From: an uncultured Ignavibacteriota bacterium
GTDB lineage: Bacteria; Bacteroidota; Ignavibacteria; Tepidaquicellales; Tepidaquicellaceae
Direction: 5' to 3'
Length of the DNA stretch: 9,385 nt
Assembly (NCBI GenBank): GCA_937983305.1
Contig: CALKAJ010000238.1
Coordinates: forward strand, 1 to 9,385
A program made the translations under genes and the position numbers. Each line of letters starts with the position of its first letter. Position 1 is the first letter of the stretch. Under the pieces are notes generated by a model. It was given only the letters and a program-made list of their open reading frames with translations. It did no database searches and had not been told where the DNA came from. Of the stretch, positions 1-6,863 are shown piece after piece.

Positions 1-1480
1 ATTCCTGCCCAAACGTCGGAAGTCCCCTTCTGTTCGGTGCCACGATAATATAATCGTTAGCAGCCATCATCTGGAAATTCCATCTGTATGAGAAAAACTG
101 GCTCACTGCACTTTGCGGTCCGCCCTGACAATAAAGCAATGCAGGGTATTTTTTATTTGCATCAAAATCCGGAGGATATATTACCCAAACAAGCATTTGT
201 TTTCCATCTGTCGTCTTTACCCATCTTTCTTCAACTGAAGCTGATTTAAAAGTTGAGAGTATATCTTTGTTTACATAAGTGAGCTGAGTTTCTTGTCCTG
301 AATTTTCGTCTATTTTGTAAATTTCTGCAGGCATTAACATCGAAACCTTTGTGCCGATTAACACTCCGTTTTCAAATGATATGTCATTGTAATCGTGTCT
401 TCCCGTTGTAATTTGCTTTATCGAACCGCTTTCTATTACAAGAGCATAAATCTGATAAGTTGCATTTATTCCGCTGATGAAATATAAATTTTTCGAATCT
501 TTGCTCCAGTTGAAATTTGTTGAACTTTGGTCAAAATTTTCAGAGTAATCTTTAGAGCTGCCGCTTGAAAAATCATATACCATCAATCTCTTTTTATCGG
601 ATTCGAATCCCGCTGTTTTCATACTTTGATATGCAAGTTTAGTTCCGTCAGGAGAAAAGACAGGGTCTAAATCATATCCGGGATTTCCTTCAGTAATGTT
701 AACAGTTGTTTTTGATTCAACATCGTAAATATAAATATCAGTATTGGTTGACTTTGTGTATTCGCGTCCAATTAATTTTTTGCATACATAAGCAATATTT
801 TTTCCGTCAGAACTGATATTAAACTGCTCAACTCCGCCGCCGGGCTGGTCCGGTGCGTCGAATCTTTCACCTTCAAGTAAATCAACAGGCGTTCCGGTTT
901 TTCCGTCGTTATAAGTTAAATAAAATACGTGACTGTATGCAAAATCGTGCCAGCTGTCCCAGTGACGATACATCATATCATCTGTAACTATTGCATTTGC
1001 AAGCGGTAAATCAGGATACATTTCATTCACTGTTTTATCAAGTTTTACGTCCGCCATATACACGATTGATTTCATATCGGGTGCATATTTAAAGCCGTTT
1101 ATTCCGCCGGGAATTTTCGTAATCTGCGTTTTACCGCTTCCATCGGGGTTCATTTCCCAGATTTGCATTTCTCCGCTCTCAGGTGAAAGGTATCCGATTT
1201 TTTTTCCGTCAGGTCTCCATATTGCATTATATTCAGGAAACTGTGAATCGGTTATCCGCACAGGTGTTCCGCCGTCAATGGAGACAATAAATATATCCCT
1301 GTTGCCTTTATTTTTTTCAAGGTTATAAAAAACTGTTCCGAAAACTATTTGCTTTCCGTCGGGAGATAAAACCGCTTCGCTTATTCTTCCGAGTTTCCAC
1401 ATTATCTCAGGTGAAAATCTTTGTGAGTAAGTCGTGCCTGCGATTACAAGCAATAAAAATAAAAGTATGTATTTTTTCAT
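1..1480 (-). CDS. Secreted S9 family prolyl oligopeptidase, dipeptidyl peptidase 5-like (3'-truncated by window edge)
   Basis: I translated this frame by hand: ATG at 1480-1478, then 493 codons open to base 1 with no stop. It is a likely exported serine exopeptidase that removes dipeptides from peptide N-termini. Residues 1-19 are a signal peptide (Lys-Lys, then a Leu-rich core, ending TTYS before Gln20). Residues about 25-410 carry recurrent blade motifs of a TolB/DPP-type beta-propeller (LSPDGKQIVF 38-47, RPDGKKIGYLS 89-99, SSDGKNIAYV 223-232, SPDGTKLAY 276-284). The alpha/beta-hydrolase domain starts near 425, with LLYCQGGPQSAVSQ (448-461) in the oxyanion region and APNRRG (481-486) as in the family. 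The catalytic Ser (GxSxGG) and the Asp and His fall outside the window; roughly 190 residues are missing if it has DPP5 length (about 680 aa, from memory). It has no T9SS domain in the visible part. It lies downstream of the repeat array and probably has its own promoter. The S9 assignment is firm; DPP5 is likely. Confidence 0.9.
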   Translation of the reverse strand, partial: MKKYILLFLLLVIAGTTYSQRFSPEIMWKLGRISEAVLSPDGKQIVFGTVFYNLEKNKGNRDIFIVSIDGGTPVRITDSQFPEYNAIWRPDGKKIGYLSPESGEMQIWEMNPDGSGKTQITKIPGGINGFKYAPDMKSIVYMADVKLDKTVNEMYPDLPLANAIVTDDMMYRHWDSWHDFAYSHVFYLTYNDGKTGTPVDLLEGERFDAPDQPGGGVEQFNISSDGKNIAYVCKKLIGREYTKSTNTDIYIYDVESKTTVNITEGNPGYDLDPVFSPDGTKLAYQSMKTAGFESDKKRLMVYDFSSGSSKDYSENFDQSSTNFNWSKDSKNLYFISGINATYQIYALVIESGSIKQITTGRHDYNDISFENGVLIGTKVSMLMPAEIYKIDENSGQETQLTYVNKDILSTFKSASVEERWVKTTDGKQMLVWVIYPPDFDANKKYPALLYCQGGPQSAVSQFFSYRWNFQMMAANDYIIVAPNRRGLPTFGQE

Positions 1481-1533
1481 ATTTGTTATAATATTTTATG
1501 CAAGTTATATAAAACAAAATTTTAATTAAATAT

Positions 1534-1726
1534 AAAAGGTTTGAACTATTCTGCTTTCCCAAAGTCCACTTTGGGAAAGAGAAAAGGGATGCTTTCCCAA
1601 AGTGGACTTTGGGAAAGAGAAAAGAGAAAGTGGACTTTGGGAAAGAGAAAAGGGACAGTGGACTTTGGGAAAGAGAAAAGGTTTGAATTATTCTGCTTTC
1701 CCAAAGTGGACTTTGGGAAAGAGAAA
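1534..1726. repeat. Palindromic tandem repeat array between the glycoside hydrolase and S9 genes
   Basis: The core is a 26-bp near-perfect palindrome with arms CTTTCCCAAAGT and ACTTTGGGAAAG around a 2-bp centre. Complete copies lie at 1554-1579 (centre CC), 1592-1617 (GG) and 1696-1721 (GG). Two copies that lost the left arm end at 1645 and 1673. The right half forms three head-to-tail 28-bp units (1602-1629, 1630-1657, 1658-1685) beginning GTGGACTTTGGGAAAGAGAA. The array is bracketed by a 51-bp direct repeat (1534-1584 and 1676-1726) with three mismatches, two of them the inverted CC/GG centre. Each full copy can fold as an 11-bp stem with a 4-nt loop. No T-run follows on either strand, so it is not a canonical terminator. 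The remaining intergenic sequence, 1481-1533 and 1727-1748, is A+T-rich and shows nothing else clear. The family is not recognised; a REP/BIME-like or MITE-like element is possible. Confidence 0.9.
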
Positions 1727-1748
1727 TGTCGGCTATCCTGATTTTAAT

Positions 1749-2642
1749 TCACCGTAGCTGCTTTGAGCGTTTACCGGGGTCTATGTCATTGGAAGTGCTG
1801 TGAAGTGTGATTAAATAATCAAGTGCAGTCCAGAGGGCTTTTGTTTTGGGAACGCAATCCTGCTTGTAATACCACCAGAAATAACCTCCGATAAAGCCCG
1901 GAGTTGTTATTTTCATTGAGTAGTAGCGTGTCATATATTCTTTTTTCTTATTTGCGTTTGTTGTTCCGCACTCCCCTATTCCGAGTTTTGAATTCGGGAA
2001 AATAGTTCTTAAGCTGTCAAAAACTATTTGCCAGTTTGGCTGATAATTGTTGCAGTCATCTTCATAATATGATACAAGGACATAGTCAACCTGAGATTTC
2101 ATTCTTGCAGGAATATTTTGCACAACCCAGCGGAACATTTCATTATTTGGATTCGACCAGCAATTAAAATTATAATAAAGTGTGAGAGCCGTTTTTTTAT
2201 TTGCAGATTTCAAGATTCCAAATGCAGTATCTATCTTAGCAATTACTGAATCTTTATTCCCGAGCCATTCTCCGTTTATTTCGTTGGCAAATTCCCATAG
2301 GTCAACTTTATTCCCGAATGCATTCAGATATTCATTTACACGGGAAATCCATTGTGCTTTGGAATACTGATTGAAGTAATAACTGTCGAGAAGTTCGCCC
2401 ATAATGTATGAAACGCTGTCAATGGCATTAACTGCAGAGGTATAATTCGTTGCGGGCTGCCATTCGTCAAATACAATGCGAGTAACCGGCTTTTGGTAGT
2501 GAGATGAAAGCGAGGTAACAATAGCAGATAAGTTTCCGACATCGTCAATCGTAACGCCCCAAAACTTTTTGGGCAATGTATTCTGAGATGTCGCTGGGAT
2601 GGAATATGCGAGCAGGAGGAGGAGTGCTGCGATATTTTTCAT
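1749..2642 (-). CDS. Secreted glycoside hydrolase-like protein (TIM-barrel, probable clan GH-A)
   Basis: The 297-aa protein starts at ATG 2642-2640 and stops at TGA 1751-1749. Residues 1-19 are a signal peptide (MKN, Ala/Leu core, IPATS before Gln20). The mature part reads as one (beta/alpha)8 barrel. DLWEFANEINGEW (114-126) has the Asn-Glu pair (N120-E121) that supplies the acid/base at the end of beta-4 in clan GH-A. KLGIGECGTT (219-228) places E224 where the nucleophile is expected after beta-7. GYFWWYYKQD (253-262) is an aromatic strand typical of beta-8 in the substrate site. This supports a retaining glycosidase, but I cannot name a GH family or substrate. Four Cys in the mature part (161, 197, 225, 263) could form disulphides. 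There is no T9SS sorting domain, so it is probably periplasmic. The length suits a minimal barrel with no accessory modules. An intrinsic terminator lies just upstream, so it is probably transcribed separately from the exopolysaccharide genes. Confidence 0.75.
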   Translation of the reverse strand: MKNIAALLLLLAYSIPATSQNTLPKKFWGVTIDDVGNLSAIVTSLSSHYQKPVTRIVFDEWQPATNYTSAVNAIDSVSYIMGELLDSYYFNQYSKAQWISRVNEYLNAFGNKVDLWEFANEINGEWLGNKDSVIAKIDTAFGILKSANKKTALTLYYNFNCWSNPNNEMFRWVVQNIPARMKSQVDYVLVSYYEDDCNNYQPNWQIVFDSLRTIFPNSKLGIGECGTTNANKKKEYMTRYYSMKITTPGFIGGYFWWYYKQDCVPKTKALWTALDYLITLHSTSNDIDPGKRSKQLR

Positions 2643-2685
2643 AAGTAAAGATAAAAAAGATTTTTCAAATTGTAAAGAGAAAAGT

Positions 2686-2722
2686 AAAAAAAAGAACCCG
2701 GGAGTAAACTCAACCGGGTTCT
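2686..2722 (-). terminator. Rho-independent terminator of the upstream (9331 to 2777) gene cluster
   Basis: On the minus-strand transcript, AGAACCCGG pairs with CCGGGTTCT (plus-strand arms 2693-2701 and 2714-2722, 9 bp). The loop holds a further GAGT/ACTC pairing, and the hairpin runs straight into eight U residues (A-run at 2686-2693 on the plus strand). It begins 54 nt after the stop codon of the second hydrolase gene and ends about 43 nt before the start of the glycoside hydrolase gene. It therefore separates those two transcription units. The G+C-rich stem stands out in an A+T-rich background. Confidence 0.88.
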
Positions 2723-2776
2723 GGGGGCTTGGGTATGTTAGTTAATTAAAGAACAATGGATCTAAACTTTTTAAAA

Positions 2777-4780
2777 CTATTTTACAAGTATCATTTTCTT
2801 AATATCACGGAAACTGTTTCCGGCTGTAAGCTGATAGAAATAAACTCCGGATGAATATCTTGAAGCATCCCATTGGAATGAATATGTTCCCTGTGAAAGT
2901 GTACTGTTAACAAGATTCGAAACTTCTCTTCCTGTTATATCAAATATTTTTAAAGAAACCGCACCGTTGAAACCTGCAGGAAGTGTAAATGAAATTGAAG
3001 TTACAGGATTAAACGGATTTGGATAATTCTGACTTAATGAGAAATTATCTGCAACTTGTGTCTGATTTTCTTCTTCAAAGATAACAGGATTATTAGCAGG
3101 TCCCAGAAGGAACGGCATTTCAATATATGAGCCGTTTAAGTAAATCGTATTAGTTGCATTTGTCATTACCGGTAAAACATAAGGATTAGAGTTCAGGAAT
3201 GTAGTATCCTCAATAACCTTATCAAGATTTGTTGCTACAATTCTGATTCTGCTGTTTTTCTTAAAAATATGTGCGCGTGATTGTCCTTCGAAAGTTGCGG
3301 TTTTTACTGTGTTAGCGTTATAGCCTCTGTCGGTATAGTTTAATCTTGAGACGAAGTATTGTTTTCCGTCAGGAGTTACTTCAAACATCTGGAAGTTATA
3401 CTGGCAAAGATTTGCAGTACTTTCGTATCTTAAAGTTATCTTAGGTGTTCCAACCATCTTAACATCTATTGCAAGTTTTGGAGATGTGAAAAGTTCTTTT
3501 TCAACCTTAAATTTATTTGTAAAATTACTGCCTTTGAATTCGTCATATATTGCATTTTGTAAAGTATATCCGTTCGTTACGTTATTTTTAAATGAAACCT
3601 TAAGGAAATTGAAGAAACTGTTGAATGGAAGAAGAGTATGTAATATATTAAAATGTAATTTATAATCTGTTATTCCTGCCGGAGGAAATACTTCAGAGCT
3701 GTCGTGAACAAAGCTCCATTGTCCGTTTGTTTTTGGGAACGACGTATATGCAAAGTTATATCTTGGTCTTGATTCAAAGCCCTGCGGCATTTTCCAGATA
3801 TATTCATAGAACCACTCATTGAAATAATTCATATGCCATACGTTTTCGGTTTCAGATATATCACCTCCGTGACCGATTACCGCACCGAAATATGCTCTGT
3901 GCGGTTTACCGTTAAGCTGAGCTAAACTTCTGATATTTCCCGAAGCATTAAAGAAATAATCCTGCCAGCTGTTTTCAAGTAATATAGGAACATTCAAATT
4001 CTGAACCTGATTAGCGAAGTTCCTGCCAATAGGCATCCAGTATGCAAGAGAATCCCATTTATCATTCTTTGTACCGGTTTGATATACCCATTTTTCCATT
4101 GCTGTTACAAGCGGGTTATAACGTGCAGTATCGGGAGTATATGAAATAGTCCACAAATATGACATTTTTACAGAGCCGTTTTCAATCCAGCTTGATGCGA
4201 ATTCAGGTGAAGTAACAGACGAAATGATAGCGGCAACATTCATCCCTCTTAATGCCGCAATGTATGGAATTGTTCCACCCTGAGAACCGCCCATAATTAA
4301 AATCTTAGTAGTATCAAGACCGACTGTATCGGCTTTGATGTAATTCACAAACTCTATTAAATCGTCAGCTTCAACTTCTGACATAAGATTTGAAAGTCCG
4401 GTAGAGTTACCCTGACCTCTGACCGAATAAGTATAAACAACATAACCATAGTTTGCCTGAGCAGATGCAAATTGTGCAAGTGTCTCTTTTCTGTCACCGT
4501 AACCGTGTACCATAATTACGCACGGATAACCGTCGGGTAAATAAATATTCGGTTCACTGGGATAGAATTTTGTGGCATCCATTTCGGCACCATCTCTAAG
4601 CATAATTCTAAAGTTTTCTTCAACAACAGTTGGTGACATCAGCCCGTTTTGGAAAACAGGTGGAAGCATTGTAAACTGGGTTTTATCCAGATTTGCCGGA
4701 CGGTTTAGCTGACCGTTGGCGGAGATAGCGATAGAGAGAAAGAGAGAGATAATGACGAGTGTTTTGTAGATGTTGTTCAT
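2777..4780 (-). CDS. Secreted CocE/NonD (S15) family alpha/beta hydrolase with T9SS sorting domain, paralogue B
   Basis: The 667-aa protein starts at ATG 4780-4778 and stops at TAG 2779-2777. It is an exported acyl hydrolase or peptidase; the substrate (ester, amide or X-Pro peptide) cannot be read from sequence. Signal peptide 1-23 ends SANG before Gln24. The alpha/beta-hydrolase core spans about 50-335: oxyanion HGYGD (92-96), RGQGNS (121-126), nucleophile elbow GGSQGG with S166, SWQD with D274, and GHGGD with H304. A PepX_C-like jelly roll follows (about 365-560; EVTPDGKQYFVSR 467-479, AHIFKKNSRIRIVATN 503-518). Residues 577-667 are a type A T9SS sorting domain (QNYPNPFNP 584-592, KIFDITGREV 611-620, SSGVYFYQL 643-651, ending in Lys-rich KKMILVK), implying transport to or past the outer membrane. 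It is the downstream copy of a tandem pair, starting 56 nt after its sister. No Shine-Dalgarno precedes it. A strong terminator follows. Confidence 0.9.
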   Translation of the reverse strand: MNNIYKTLVIISLFLSIAISANGQLNRPANLDKTQFTMLPPVFQNGLMSPTVVEENFRIMLRDGAEMDATKFYPSEPNIYLPDGYPCVIMVHGYGDRKETLAQFASAQANYGYVVYTYSVRGQGNSTGLSNLMSEVEADDLIEFVNYIKADTVGLDTTKILIMGGSQGGTIPYIAALRGMNVAAIISSVTSPEFASSWIENGSVKMSYLWTISYTPDTARYNPLVTAMEKWVYQTGTKNDKWDSLAYWMPIGRNFANQVQNLNVPILLENSWQDYFFNASGNIRSLAQLNGKPHRAYFGAVIGHGGDISETENVWHMNYFNEWFYEYIWKMPQGFESRPRYNFAYTSFPKTNGQWSFVHDSSEVFPPAGITDYKLHFNILHTLLPFNSFFNFLKVSFKNNVTNGYTLQNAIYDEFKGSNFTNKFKVEKELFTSPKLAIDVKMVGTPKITLRYESTANLCQYNFQMFEVTPDGKQYFVSRLNYTDRGYNANTVKTATFEGQSRAHIFKKNSRIRIVATNLDKVIEDTTFLNSNPYVLPVMTNATNTIYLNGSYIEMPFLLGPANNPVIFEEENQTQVADNFSLSQNYPNPFNPVTSISFTLPAGFNGAVSLKIFDITGREVSNLVNSTLSQGTYSFQWDASRYSSGVYFYQLTAGNSFRDIKKMILVK

Positions 4781-4799
4781 TATTTTTTGTTTTAGTTTA

Positions 4800-4825
4800 G
4801 GTTACGGTGCATTAACACCGTAACC
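4800..4825 (-). other. Intercistronic hairpin between the two hydrolase genes
   Basis: GGTTACGGTG (4800-4809) and CACCGTAACC (4816-4825) form a perfect 10-bp inverted repeat around a 6-nt loop. It occupies nearly half of the 56-bp gap between the paralogues: 11 nt after the upstream stop and 19 nt before the downstream ATG. On the minus-strand mRNA it is followed by an A-rich stretch, not U, so it does not look like an intrinsic terminator. On the plus strand only a weak, interrupted T-rich tail follows. It may act as an mRNA stability or processing element, as an attenuator, or as a protein-binding dyad. The dyad is certain; the role is inference. Confidence 0.7.
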
Positions 4826-4836
4826 ATTTATTAATT

Positions 4837-6840
4837 TTATTTTACGAGTACCATTTTTTTAATCTCGCGGAATTCAGAGCCGGCCGTAAGCTGATAGAAA
4901 TACACACCGGAGGAATATTTTGAAGCATTCCATTGGAAATTATAAATACCTTGAGTTAAATTCTGATTAACAAGATTCGATACTTCTCTTCCTGTTATAT
5001 CAAATATTTTTAATGTAACGAGACCGTTGAAATCTGACGGAAGACTGAAAGAAATTGTTGTTGCAGGGTTAAACGGATTCGGATAATTTTGATTTAATGA
5101 GAACACATCCGGAACTATTGATTCCGTTTCTTCCGAACTGAACATTATTGGGTTTGCAGAGTTACTTACAAAAGGTAAATCAATATAAGAATCTTTGAAG
5201 AAAATCGTGTTTGTTGCCTTTATCATAACGGGAAGTACATAAGGATTTGTGTTTAAAAACACAGTATCTTCAGGAGTTCTGTCAAGGTTTGTAGCAACTA
5301 TTCTTATTTTATTTCCTGCTTTAAAGATATGTGCACGTGATTGTCCTTCAAATGTTGCAGTCTTAGTCTGATTTGTTGTATATGCTCTGTCTGTATAATT
5401 TAATCTCGAGACAAAATACTGCTTTCCGTCAGGAGTAACTTCAAATATCTGGAAGTTATATTGTGGTAAAGCCGCACTGCTTTTATATCTAAGTTGAATT
5501 TTCGGAATACCTACCATTTTAAAATCCTGTGTAAGTGCAGTTGATGTAAATAATTTCGATGCAATTTTAAATTTATTTGTAAAATTCGTGCCTTTGAATT
5601 CATCCCAGATTGCTTGTTGCAATGTATAATTCGTTCCGACATTATTTGCAAAAGTTGTTTTTGCAGTTGCATTGTTATTTCCTGTTGCAGTTAATCTGTT
5701 AGTAGTGTTAAAGTATAACCTTGAAGTCGTAGAGCCTGCAGGAGGAAAAACGTCTGTGCTATCGTGAACAAAACTCCACATCACACCGATTTTTGGGAAT
5801 GAAGAATATGCGAAATGGTACTTAGGTCTTGTATCAAATCCCTGCGGAATTCTCCATAGGTATTCGTAATACCATTCGTTAAAGAAGTTCATATGCCATT
5901 GATTTTCTGTTTCAGAAATGTCACCTCCATGACCCATTACAGCGCCGAAGTAAGCTCTGTGCGGTTTTCCCTGAAGCTTAGCAAGACTTCTTATGTTACC
6001 CGAAGCATTGAAGAAATAATCCTGCCAGCTGTTTTCAAGTAAAATCGGTGTATTTAAATTCTGAACCTGATTATTGAAATCTCTTCCAATTGGCATCCAG
6101 TATGCAATTGAATCCCATTTATCGTTTTTCTTTCCTGTTTCATATACCCATTTTTCCATCGCTGTTACGAGCGGATTATATCTTGCGGAATCGGGAGTAT
6201 AAGAAATTGTCCAGAGATAAGACATTTTTACAGAGCCGTTTTCATTCCAGCTTGTCGCAAATTCGGGAGATGTTACCGATGAAATTATTGCGGCAACATT
6301 CATACCTCTCAATGCGGCAATATAAGGAACCGTACCGCCTTGTGAGCCGCCCATAATCAGAATTTTTGTTGAATCAAGACCGACTGTATCTGCTTTTATA
6401 TAATTTACAAGTTCGATTAAATCATCTGCTTCAAGTGTTGACATAAGGTTCGATAATCCGGTTGAATTACCCTGTCCCCTCACGGAGTATGTATAGACTA
6501 CATAACCGTAAGCCGCCTGAGCAGAGGCAAAATGAGCGAGTGTTTCTTTTCTGTCTCCGTAACCGTGTACCATAATTACGCAAGGATAACCGTCAGGTAA
6601 ATATGGGTTCGGTTCGCTCGGATAAAATTTTGCGGCATCCATTTCTGCACCGTCGCGAAGGATTATTTTAAAATCCTGACTGACAACATAAGGAGCCATT
6701 AATCCGTTTTGATATGTAGATGGAAGCTTTTGGAAATTATACTTGTTAAAATTTGCAGGTCTTTTAATCTGCGAGAAAGCAGAGCCGGCAAAAACTAAGA
6801 GTATGGTAACGAGTAAAAAATGTTTGATTTGAATTCGCAT
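4837..6840 (-). CDS. Secreted CocE/NonD (S15) family alpha/beta hydrolase with T9SS sorting domain, paralogue A
   Basis: The protein is 667 aa, exactly the length of the downstream paralogue, and aligns to it without a gap. By hand count 493 of 667 residues are identical (about 74%), rising to about 90% over residues 61-330. Start ATG 6840-6838; stop TAA 4839-4837. Signal peptide 1-23 ends SAFS before Gln24. Catalytic residues sit at the same positions: S166 (GGSQGG), D274 (SWQD), H304 (GHGGD). The PepX_C-like jelly roll (about 365-560) keeps EVTPDGKQYFVSR but differs strongly from its sister at 371-400, here Thr/Asn/Ala-rich. The C-terminal 90 residues are a type A T9SS domain (QNYPNPFNP at 584-592, ending KKMVLVK). 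The gene begins only 23 nt after the epimerase stop on the same strand, so it is probably cotranscribed with the nfrB-like and wecB-like genes. No Shine-Dalgarno is present. Family is firm, substrate unknown. Confidence 0.9.
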   Translation of the reverse strand: MRIQIKHFLLVTILLVFAGSAFSQIKRPANFNKYNFQKLPSTYQNGLMAPYVVSQDFKIILRDGAEMDAAKFYPSEPNPYLPDGYPCVIMVHGYGDRKETLAHFASAQAAYGYVVYTYSVRGQGNSTGLSNLMSTLEADDLIELVNYIKADTVGLDSTKILIMGGSQGGTVPYIAALRGMNVAAIISSVTSPEFATSWNENGSVKMSYLWTISYTPDSARYNPLVTAMEKWVYETGKKNDKWDSIAYWMPIGRDFNNQVQNLNTPILLENSWQDYFFNASGNIRSLAKLQGKPHRAYFGAVMGHGGDISETENQWHMNFFNEWYYEYLWRIPQGFDTRPKYHFAYSSFPKIGVMWSFVHDSTDVFPPAGSTTSRLYFNTTNRLTATGNNNATAKTTFANNVGTNYTLQQAIWDEFKGTNFTNKFKIASKLFTSTALTQDFKMVGIPKIQLRYKSSAALPQYNFQIFEVTPDGKQYFVSRLNYTDRAYTTNQTKTATFEGQSRAHIFKAGNKIRIVATNLDRTPEDTVFLNTNPYVLPVMIKATNTIFFKDSYIDLPFVSNSANPIMFSSEETESIVPDVFSLNQNYPNPFNPATTISFSLPSDFNGLVTLKIFDITGREVSNLVNQNLTQGIYNFQWNASKYSSGVYFYQLTAGSEFREIKKMVLVK

Positions 6841-6863
6841 AAGTTTATTTATTATTTTTTCAA

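Noticed and set aside
1481..1533. Sigma-70-like promoter upstream of the S9 peptidase gene
   Set aside because: The stretch is almost entirely A+T, so several TATAAT-like strings occur by chance. No pair with a good -35 and correct spacing stands out.
1534..1726. CRISPR array
   Set aside because: The repeated units abut or differ in spacing (38, 28, 28, 48 bp) and the sequence between them is itself repeated. There are no unique spacers of constant length.
1541..1741. 66-codon plus-strand open frame rich in FGKEK-like repeats
   Set aside because: It is the translation of the palindromic repeat array, starts at TTG, lacks any ribosome-binding context and has no protein-like composition. The open frame follows from the repeat, not from coding selection.
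2643..2685. Bacteroidetes-type promoter (TTTG / TAnnTTTG) upstream of the glycoside hydrolase gene
   Set aside because: A TATCTTTA close to the start resembles the -7 box, but it lies only a few bases from ATG and the nearest TTTG is too close. A promoter must exist after the terminator, but I cannot place it.
6841..6863. Regulatory element between the epimerase and the first hydrolase
   Set aside because: The 23-nt gap is A/T-rich with no dyad or U-tract. It looks like an ordinary intra-operon spacer.
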